Assembly (NCBI GenBank): GCA_031268615.1
Contig: JAIRWZ010000091.1
Location: 1-11,908, forward strand
Length of the DNA stretch: 11,908 bases
From: Actinomycetes bacterium
GTDB taxonomy: Bacteria; Actinomycetota; Coriobacteriia; WRKU01; WQUG01
Reading direction: 5' to 3'
Below the pieces are notes generated by a model. The model made no database searches. It had not been told where the DNA came from and was given only the letters and a program-made list of their open reading frames with translations. Every line of letters begins with the position of its first letter. The stretch's first letter is position 1. Below, in pieces: positions 7,182 through 11,908 of the stretch. Both the position numbers and the translations under genes were made by a program.

Positions 7182-7769
7182 GTGGCAGCAAAAAAGAAAA
7201 CAGAAGTGAGTGCGTCCAGTCCTGCGGGAGAGCCGCGGTTGAAACTGACGTATCAATCCGAAATCGCACCCGCGTTAAAAGAGCGTCTGGAGCTGGGCAA
7301 TGTGATGCAGATTCCACGTCTGGAAAAGATTGTGGTTAACATGGGTGTTGGCGCAGCGGTAGCCGATGCAAAGCAACTGGACTCGGCTGTCGGAGACCTG
7401 CGCGTCATCACCGGACAACAACCGATGATTACGAAGGCCAAGAAATCCATCGCGTCATTTAAGGTTCGCGAAGGTATGTCTATCGGCGCCAAGGTGACCC
7501 TGCGCGGCAATCGGATGTGGGAGTTTTTTGACCGTCTGCTGGCAACAGCTATCCCCCGTATTCGCGACTTTCGCGGTTTACCGGCTTCTGCCTTTGACGG
7601 GCGTGGCAACTATTCGATGGGGATTACCGAACAGTTGATTTTTCCTGAAGTTGAATACGATAAGGTTGACCGTACCCGGGGTATGGACATCACCTTTGTG
7701 ACAAGCGCAAAAACCGACGAAGCGGCCAGGGCTCTGCTGGATGCCTTTGGCTTTCCCTTCAAAGCGTAA
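7182..7769 (+). CDS. rplE: 50S ribosomal protein L5
   Basis: L5 (uL5) binds 5S rRNA in the central protuberance and contacts the P-site tRNA. From the GTG at 7182 the product is 195 residues, slightly longer than the usual 178-185. The core starts near residue 20 with [16 protein letters not shown] and shows [17 protein letters not shown] (41-57), [20 protein letters not shown], the [20 protein letters not shown] block and [20 protein letters not shown]. The first 19 residues ([16 protein letters not shown]) are an extra, probably flexible lead. If a later start were used the protein would be ordinary, but no in-frame start with a better site is visible. Confidence 0.96.
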   Translation: MAAKKKTEVSASSPAGEPRLKLTYQSEIAPALKERLELGNVMQIPRLEKIVVNMGVGAAVADAKQLDSAVGDLRVITGQQPMITKAKKSIASFKVREGMSIGAKVTLRGNRMWEFFDRLLATAIPRIRDFRGLPASAFDGRGNYSMGITEQLIFPEVEYDKVDRTRGMDITFVTSAKTDEAARALLDAFGFPFKA

Positions 7770-7784
7770 AGAAAGGAACCTGTT

Positions 7785-7970
7785 GTGGCAAAGAAATCAA
7801 TGATAGCGAAGGCGGCGCGTGTCCCGAAGTTTTCTACGCGCGGACACAACCGTTGTAATCGTTGTGGTCGTCCACGCGCCTATTATCGCCAATTCGGTCT
7901 GTGTCGTATCTGTTTGCGCGAGCTGGCGAATAAAGGCGAGTTGCCGGGCGTACACAAGGCCAGCTGGTAG
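7785..7970 (+). CDS. rpsZ: 30S ribosomal protein S14, zinc-binding type Z
   Basis: S14 (uS14) is a late-binding protein of the 30S head. The product is 61 residues, the length of the zinc-containing type rather than the longer zinc-free form of about 100 residues. Cys24, Cys27, Cys40 and Cys43 form the CxxC-x12-CxxC zinc site (CNRCGRP and CRICLREL), and the C-terminus [11 protein letters not shown] is canonical. The start is GTG at 7785, 6 bases after AAAGGAA at 7772-7778, and gives [10 protein letters not shown]. No zinc-free copy is in this window. Confidence 0.98.
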   Translation: MAKKSMIAKAARVPKFSTRGHNRCNRCGRPRAYYRQFGLCRICLRELANKGELPGVHKASW

Positions 7971-8000
7971 ACCCTATTAGTTTCGAGAGGAAGAAGCACC

Positions 8001-8399
8001 ATGAGCATGACTGATCCCATCGCCGATATGCTGACCCGGATTCGCAACGCGAACAATGCGTTGAAAGAAATTGCGGAGATGCCGTCGTCGAAAAAGCTCG
8101 TCGATATTGCGCGAGTTCTGAAAGATGCCGGCTATATCACCAATTACAGCGTGGTCGAGACAGCCCCGGCCAACACCTTGCAAGTAACGTTGAAGTATGG
8201 GCGTGATAAAAAGCGCACGATTACCAATCTGAAACGTATCAGCAAGCCGGGACTGCGGGTCTACGCGAAAAAAGAGGACCTGCCACGCGTGTTAGGTGGT
8301 TTGGGTATCGCCATCGTGTCCACTTCGTCGGGAGTCATGACTGACGCCGAAGCTCGCAATGCGGGTGTCGGCGGCGAAGTCCTGGCTTTCGTGTGGTAA
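8001..8399 (+). CDS. rpsH: 30S ribosomal protein S8
   Basis: S8 (uS8) is a primary 16S rRNA binder of the central domain; in E. coli it represses the spc operon by binding mRNA near the L5 start. The product is 132 residues, the standard length. Signatures: [36 protein letters not shown], the loop [23 protein letters not shown] (80-102) and [12 protein letters not shown] with the closing GGEVLAFVW. The first ATG at 8001 suits the site AGAGGAAG; a second ATG two codons later is a possible alternative. I could not recognise an S8-binding mimic around rplE by eye. Confidence 0.98.
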   Translation: MSMTDPIADMLTRIRNANNALKEIAEMPSSKKLVDIARVLKDAGYITNYSVVETAPANTLQVTLKYGRDKKRTITNLKRISKPGLRVYAKKEDLPRVLGGLGIAIVSTSSGVMTDAEARNAGVGGEVLAFVW

Positions 8400-8416
8400 G
8401 GGAGGCTGAGGTAGAA

Positions 8417-8953
8417 ATGTCGCGTATTGGAAAGATGCCCATCCCGCTGCCTGCCGGAGTTGAGGTTGACGTAGAGGGCAATGTAGTGACCATTAAGGGC
8501 AAGTTGGGTCAGCTGTCGCAGTCCTTTCAGCCTGAAGTCGCGGTTGCCCGTGTTGGCGATGAAGTTATCGTCACGCGTGTTGACGATTCACGCGTTGCCC
8601 GCAGCTTTCATGGATTAACCCGCACGCTCATCAGCAACATGATTGTTGGCGTAAGCGAGGGGTATTCCCGGAATTTAGAGATTGTTGGCGTTGGCTACCG
8701 TGCCACGCTAAAAGGCAAGGATATTGAGCTTGCTTTGGGGTATAGTCATCCGGTAATAGTGACCCCTGAGGAGGGCATTGAGTTTGAGGTGCCGCAGCCG
8801 ACTAGAATTACGGTGAAGGGTATCGACAAACAGCGTGTCGGTCAGGTTGCCGCAGACATTCGCCCATGGCGCAAGCCTGAGCCTTACAAGGGTAAAGGCA
8901 TTCGCTATGAGGGTGAACACGTTCGTCGTAAAATGGGTAAGGCCGCCGGTTAG
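8417..8953 (+). CDS. rplF: 50S ribosomal protein L6
   Basis: L6 (uL6) lies at the base of the L7/L12 stalk near the sarcin-ricin loop, where translation factors bind. The product from the ATG at 8417 is 178 residues, the family norm, and begins [17 protein letters not shown]. It contains the two repeated L6 folds, with [20 protein letters not shown] (61-80) and [23 protein letters not shown] in the middle, then [18 protein letters not shown] and [14 protein letters not shown] near the end. The usual RPPEPYKG is RKPEPYKG here, preceded by Trp. GGGAGG at 8400-8405 is the likely ribosome binding site. Confidence 0.98.
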   Translation: MSRIGKMPIPLPAGVEVDVEGNVVTIKGKLGQLSQSFQPEVAVARVGDEVIVTRVDDSRVARSFHGLTRTLISNMIVGVSEGYSRNLEIVGVGYRATLKGKDIELALGYSHPVIVTPEEGIEFEVPQPTRITVKGIDKQRVGQVAADIRPWRKPEPYKGKGIRYEGEHVRRKMGKAAG

Positions 8954-8987
8954 AGGGCTCTGAGGGAATAAGGAGTAGCAAGCGAAC

Positions 8988-9359
8988 ATGGAAAAAGCAA
9001 AGAGAAAAAGCGCTTCGCTGGCCCGTCGTCAACGTCGGGTTCGTGGCAAGATTCAGGGTACGGCCGCGCGTCCTCGTTTGCGCGTGACGCGAAGTAATGC
9101 GCATATTTCGGCACAGTTGATTGACGATGTGTCCGCGGTCACCTTAGCCAGCGCCGCCACCAATGAGTCTGGACTAGCCGCCTCGCTGAAAGGCAGCGCG
9201 TCCAATATCGACGCTGCGGCGGTGGTAGGAGAAGCCATCGCAAAGCGGGGAGGAGAAGCTGGCATTGTCGAGGTCATCTTTGACCGGGGCGGCCACTTGT
9301 ATCATGGTAGGGTAAAAGCGCTTGCGGACGCGGCGCGTAACGCCGGTCTGAAGTTTTAG
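8988..9359 (+). CDS. rplR: 50S ribosomal protein L18
   Basis: L18 (uL18) binds 5S rRNA and, with L5, anchors it in the central protuberance. The product is 123 residues, usual for bacteria. It has the basic N-terminal segment [22 protein letters not shown] (about 12-33), [12 protein letters not shown], the TLASAAT strand and the conserved C-terminal [20 protein letters not shown] followed by NAGLKF. The start ATG is 12 bases after AAGGAG (8970-8975), a slightly long spacing. Twelve bases separate it from rpsE. Confidence 0.97.
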   Translation: MEKAKRKSASLARRQRRVRGKIQGTAARPRLRVTRSNAHISAQLIDDVSAVTLASAATNESGLAASLKGSASNIDAAAVVGEAIAKRGGEAGIVEVIFDRGGHLYHGRVKALADAARNAGLKF

Positions 9360-9371
9360 GAGGAACGTGAC

Positions 9372-9917
9372 ATGGCACGAGCGGTAGCGCAAGTCAGCGA
9401 GCTGCAGGAAAAAGTGGTATCCATTAACCGCGTGAGCAAGGTAGTTAAGGGCGGCCGTCGTTTTGCCCTGAGTGCCCTGGTCGTCGTCGGTGACGGGGAC
9501 GGACGGGTCGGCGTCGGTATGGGCAAATCTACCGAAGTTCCCAATGCCATCAAGAAGGGCATTGAGGATGCGAAAAAGAATATGTTCGACGTGCCTCTGG
9601 TTGGCGGCACTTTGCCGCATGAAATTATAGGAGAGTTTGGCGCGGGGCGTGTCCTGCTCAAACCAGCTGCTCCCGGTACCGGTATCATTGCCGGGGGTCC
9701 GGCGCGTGCGGTGCTTGAACTGGCCGGGGTGACCGATGTATTGAGCAAATCTCTGGGCAGCGCGAACGCCATAAATATCGTAAAAGCTACCGCGACTGGT
9801 TTGCAGGCGTTGCAATCGGCCTCTGAAGTAGCGGCGCGGCGTGGCAAGACCGTTGCAGAACTGTATGGCGTTGCAAAGAAAGAAACAGTAGCTGAGGTTG
9901 CGGGGGAGGCTGAGTAA
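9372..9917 (+). CDS. rpsE: 30S ribosomal protein S5
   Basis: S5 (uS5) sits at the back of the 30S near the decoding site and mRNA entry; it affects accuracy, and changes in its N-terminal loop give spectinomycin resistance. The product is 181 residues. It shows [25 protein letters not shown] (18-42), which includes that loop, [14 protein letters not shown], the [22 protein letters not shown] stretch and [23 protein letters not shown]. The closing VAEVAGEAE is mildly acidic and partly dictated by the GGGGGAGG ribosome binding site of rpmD. AGGAGG at 9358-9363, overlapping the rplR stop, is a strong site for this gene. Confidence 0.98.
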   Translation: MARAVAQVSELQEKVVSINRVSKVVKGGRRFALSALVVVGDGDGRVGVGMGKSTEVPNAIKKGIEDAKKNMFDVPLVGGTLPHEIIGEFGAGRVLLKPAAPGTGIIAGGPARAVLELAGVTDVLSKSLGSANAINIVKATATGLQALQSASEVAARRGKTVAELYGVAKKETVAEVAGEAE

Positions 9918-10108
9918 TGGCAAAGAAAGCAAAAACCCTGCGCATAACGCAAGTGCGTTCGGCTATTGGGAAAAAGTATGACCAAGGTCGCACGGTGCGC
10001 GCACTGGGCTTGAAGCGGATTAACGACGTTGTGGAACAGGCGGATACACCCGTCATTCGCGGCATGGTGTTCAAAGTCAAACATTTAGTGGAAGTTGAGG
10101 AGATTTGA
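9917..10108 (+). CDS. rpmD: 50S ribosomal protein L30
   Basis: L30 (uL30) is a small 50S protein present in most but not all bacteria. The product is 63 residues, in the usual 58-65 range, with [25 protein letters not shown] in the first half (about 8-32), then [20 protein letters not shown] and a short VEVEEI end. The ATG overlaps the rpsE stop (TAATG), so its translation is probably coupled. The last codons hold TTGAGGAG for rplO, which starts one base after the TGA. Confidence 0.97.
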   Translation: MAKKAKTLRITQVRSAIGKKYDQGRTVRALGLKRINDVVEQADTPVIRGMVFKVKHLVEVEEI

Positions 10109-10109
10109 G

Positions 10110-10553
10110 ATGCAACTGAACGATTTGATACCGGCCCCCGGATCGCGCAAAGCGCGTAAACGCGTAGGGCGCGGTCACGGTTCGGGTCGCGGCGGTACCT
10201 CGACCCGTGGCAGTAATGGTCAGCTGTCCCGACCGGGCGGCGGCAAAGGCCCCGGTTTTGAAGGCGGTCAGTTGCCGCTGGCAATGCGTTTGCCAAAGCT
10301 GGGCGGATTCGTCCACCACGGACGCACGGAATACGCGGTGGTAAACGTCGGACGTCTGGATACTTTGTTTTCCGACGGCGACGAAGTAACGCCTGAAGCG
10401 CTGGAAGCAAAAGGCGCCATCAAAAGTGCGTTGAAGCTTCCCGTAAAGGTGTTGGGAAATGGAGAACTGACAAAAAAGCTGACGGTGCGCGTTGAGAAAA
10501 TATCAGCTGCTGCCGCAGAGAAAATCGAGAAAGCCGGAGGAAAGGTCGAGTAG
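10110..10553 (+). CDS. rplO: 50S ribosomal protein L15
   Basis: L15 (uL15) is a late-assembly 50S protein whose long Gly/Arg-rich N-terminal arm threads into 23S rRNA. The product from the ATG at 10110 is 147 residues, typical. The arm (about 8-60) reads [21 protein letters not shown], then [15 protein letters not shown]; the globular part has [33 protein letters not shown] and the closing [11 protein letters not shown]. The usual RLPKRGF is RLPKLGGF, a small change. Its TAG is directly followed by the secY ATG, and GGAGGAAAGG at 10536-10545 serves secY. Confidence 0.97.
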   Translation: MQLNDLIPAPGSRKARKRVGRGHGSGRGGTSTRGSNGQLSRPGGGKGPGFEGGQLPLAMRLPKLGGFVHHGRTEYAVVNVGRLDTLFSDGDEVTPEALEAKGAIKSALKLPVKVLGNGELTKKLTVRVEKISAAAAEKIEKAGGKVE

Positions 10554-11852
10554 ATGTTTTCCGCTATTCTGAATGCGTTTAAGATTCCTGACCTGCGTAA
10601 AAAGATTTTATTTACGCTGTTGATTGTCTTGCTGTATCGCGTAGGTTGTCATATTCCCGCCCCTGGTGTGGATTTGGATTTGGTGAGCCAAACCGTTGCG
10701 AACAACGCTGCATTCGGTCTGCTGAATCTCTTCAACGGCGGTGCGCTGGAGCAGCTCTCTGTCTTTGCCTTGGGCGTTATGCCCTACATCACTTCGTCGA
10801 TTATTATGCAGCTGCTGCAGGCGGCCATCCCCACCATTGAAGAGTGGTCAAAAGACGAAGCCGGTCAGCGCAAAATCACCCAGATTACCCGCTACATCAC
10901 CATTGGCATTGGCTTGGTGGAAAGCATTGGTCTGCTCTATACCTTCCGTGGAGCCATTCGCACCATTCCCTCAATACCGGGCTGGATTGCTCCTGTTTTG
11001 ATTGTGGGCTCGCTCTTGGCGGGTACGGCGCTCATCATGTGGATATCGGAACTTATCACCCAACGTGGCGTGGGCAACGGCATGTCGATGATTTTTTTTT
11101 CGAGCATTGTTGCGCGTTTCCCCTTAGCCTTGGTACAGACCTTTTCCAATACGGCCAACACGGTATGGATTAACGTCATTACGGCGGTGGTCATTTTGGC
11201 CGTGCTGCTGGTCGTCATTTTCGTCGTCATCTACATTGAAGACGGACAGCGTCGTATTCCCGTGCAGTATGCGAAGCGCGTTGTGGGTCGTAAGGTCTAC
11301 GGAGGCAGTGGTACCTACATTCCGCTGAAAGTCAATGGCGCCAATGTGGTGCCGATTATCTTTGCGTCGGCGATACTGACGATACCGGCACAGCTGGCGC
11401 AGATTTTTTCAAGTACCGCATGGTTGCAAAAAGTGGCGAACTTTCTCAGTGGCTCGACGACTGGTGGCGTGTGGTATTCGGCTTGGGGAAACTGGCTGAT
11501 TACCTTTGTGCTGATTGTGTTTTTTGCGTACTTCTATACGGCGCTGGTCTTTAATCCCATCGACATCAGCGACAATTTGCGCAAACAGGGTGGTTTTGTC
11601 CCCGGCATTCGGCCAGGTGCAAACACTACCCGCTATATCGAGCAAGTTATGAATCGTATCACCCTGCCCGGCGCCTTGTTTTTGGGTGCCATCGCCATTG
11701 GGACCTCGATATTGTTCTCGCTGACGAATAGCCCCATGGTACAGCAGTTTGGCGGCACAAGCATTTTGATTATGGTCGGTGTTGCTCTAGAAACCATGCA
11801 ACAAATCGAATCGCAGCTGAAAATGCGCCACTACGAAGGCTTCTTTAAGTAG
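10554..11852 (+). CDS. secY: Protein translocase channel subunit SecY
   Basis: SecY is the pore-forming subunit of the SecYEG channel in the cytoplasmic membrane, moving unfolded secretory proteins with SecA and inserting membrane proteins delivered by SRP. The product is 432 residues, normal for bacteria. About ten hydrophobic segments are visible, roughly at 17-36, 68-90, 112-132, 145-165, 176-198, 206-228, 263-285, 312-334, 373-392 and 400-416. Family motifs include FNGGALEQLSVFALGVMPYI (60-79, plug and second segment), QRGVGNGMSMI (170-180), YIEDGQRRIPVQYAKR (227-242, the cytosolic loop that meets SecA and the ribosome) and GGFVPGIRPG (346-355). It abuts rplO with no spacer. A run of nine T falls at codons 180-183. 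Confidence 0.98.
   Translation: MFSAILNAFKIPDLRKKILFTLLIVLLYRVGCHIPAPGVDLDLVSQTVANNAAFGLLNLFNGGALEQLSVFALGVMPYITSSIIMQLLQAAIPTIEEWSKDEAGQRKITQITRYITIGIGLVESIGLLYTFRGAIRTIPSIPGWIAPVLIVGSLLAGTALIMWISELITQRGVGNGMSMIFFSSIVARFPLALVQTFSNTANTVWINVITAVVILAVLLVVIFVVIYIEDGQRRIPVQYAKRVVGRKVYGGSGTYIPLKVNGANVVPIIFASAILTIPAQLAQIFSSTAWLQKVANFLSGSTTGGVWYSAWGNWLITFVLIVFFAYFYTALVFNPIDISDNLRKQGGFVPGIRPGANTTRYIEQVMNRITLPGALFLGAIAIGTSILFSLTNSPMVQQFGGTSILIMVGVALETMQQIESQLKMRHYEGFFK
11092..11100 (+). repeat. Homopolymer run of nine T inside secY
   Basis: Nine consecutive T cover the codons for Ile180-Phe-Phe-Ser183 of SecY. It is the longest single-base run I noticed in the window. One extra T would give a TAA at 11171-11173; one fewer T would give a TAG at 11125-11127. 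Confidence 0.9.
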
Positions 11853-11908
11853 GTAGATGGCGGGGCTGTACAACAAGTCATACATTCCTTTACCGGGCTG
11901 AGCCTGGT
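11853..11908 (+). other. Region after secY without a recognisable gene
   Basis: In actinobacteria and firmicutes adk commonly follows secY closely, but no adenylate kinase start (the P-loop GxPGxGKGT) can be read in these 56 bases. The only small reading is a 14-codon frame at 11857-11901 with no good ribosome binding site, which I do not call as a gene. A hairpin lies at the right edge. Confidence 0.5.
11892..11908 (+). terminator. Possible hairpin at window edge (terminator or leader structure)
   Basis: The arms ACCGGGC (11892-11898) and GCCTGGT (11902-11908) can pair over 7 bases, with one G-U pair, around a TGA loop. Whether a T tract follows is unknown because the window ends at the last stem base, so a rho-independent terminator cannot be confirmed. 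The stem is short and could be chance. Confidence 0.25.

Noticed and set aside
7154..7200. S8 translational operator near the rplE start, as in E. coli
   Set aside because: I looked for a mimic of the S8-binding helix of 16S rRNA and could not identify paired arms with the needed internal loop.
9174..10410. Several overlapping minus-strand open frames opposite rplR, rpsE, rpmD and rplO
   Set aside because: They overlap one another in different frames and cover four certain ribosomal protein genes; no start signals or domain signatures.
10741..11173. Alternative-frame open readings on the + strand inside secY
   Set aside because: They are out of frame with a complete SecY, with no start signals and no homology I can recognise.
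11857..11901. Fourteen-codon frame after secY (MAGLYNKSYIPLPG)
   Set aside because: No convincing ribosome binding site and too short to judge; kept only as part of the hairpin observation.
1..11908. CRISPR arrays, insertion sequences, tRNA or rRNA genes, attachment sites
   Set aside because: No spaced direct repeats, terminal inverted repeats, transposase fragments or RNA gene signatures are seen; nearly every base lies in a ribosomal protein, fusA or secY gene.

Overview
This window is a bacterial ribosomal-protein superoperon read entirely on the + strand: the 3' end of fusA (translation factor EF-G), then 20 complete ribosomal protein genes in the conserved S10-spc order, then secY. The order is fusA'-rpsJ-rplC-rplD-rplW-rplB-rpsS-rplV-rpsC-rplP-rpmC-rpsQ-rplN-rplX-rplE-rpsZ-rpsH-rplF-rplR-rpsE-rpmD-rplO-secY, with no insertions, mobile elements, CRISPR arrays, RNA genes or pseudogenes that I can see.

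Organism: the moderately GC-rich sequence, GTG starts on three genes, a zinc-type S14 (rpsZ), L24 with a CxxC...CxxC tail, and L4 sequence features I associate with Coriobacteriia suggest an actinobacterium, with Coriobacteriia as my best guess. This rests on recalled family resemblance, not on a search, and should be treated as tentative.

Layout: 1-1164 is the C-terminal part of EF-G. 1181-6407 is the S10 block (S10, L3, L4, L23, L2, S19, L22, S3, L16, L29, S17). 6452-10553 is the spc block (L14, L24, L5, S14, S8, L6, L18, S5, L30, L15), followed with no spacer by secY at 10554-11852. The largest intergenic gap is only 44 bases (6408-6451). Several junctions overlap by one base or have 0-6 base spacers, with the Shine-Dalgarno sequence of the downstream gene inside the upstream gene. 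No gap is large enough to hold a classical promoter plus leader, so str, S10 and spc blocks are probably one transcription unit here. The last 56 bases after secY hold no recognisable gene start but do contain a short hairpin at the very edge.

The products assemble together into the two ribosomal subunits, with EF-G driving translocation on them and SecY forming the membrane channel for exported nascent proteins. I did not find a hidden novel system. The points most worth a second look are modest: an in-frame lysine-rich open stretch after the rpsQ stop that ends exactly at the rplN start; a roughly 50-residue acidic Gly/Ala-rich tail on L16, next to an arginine-rich tail on S3 and an Ala-rich tail on L29; a fusA-rpsJ junction with neither tuf nor an S10 leader; a run of nine T in secY; and the hairpin after secY.
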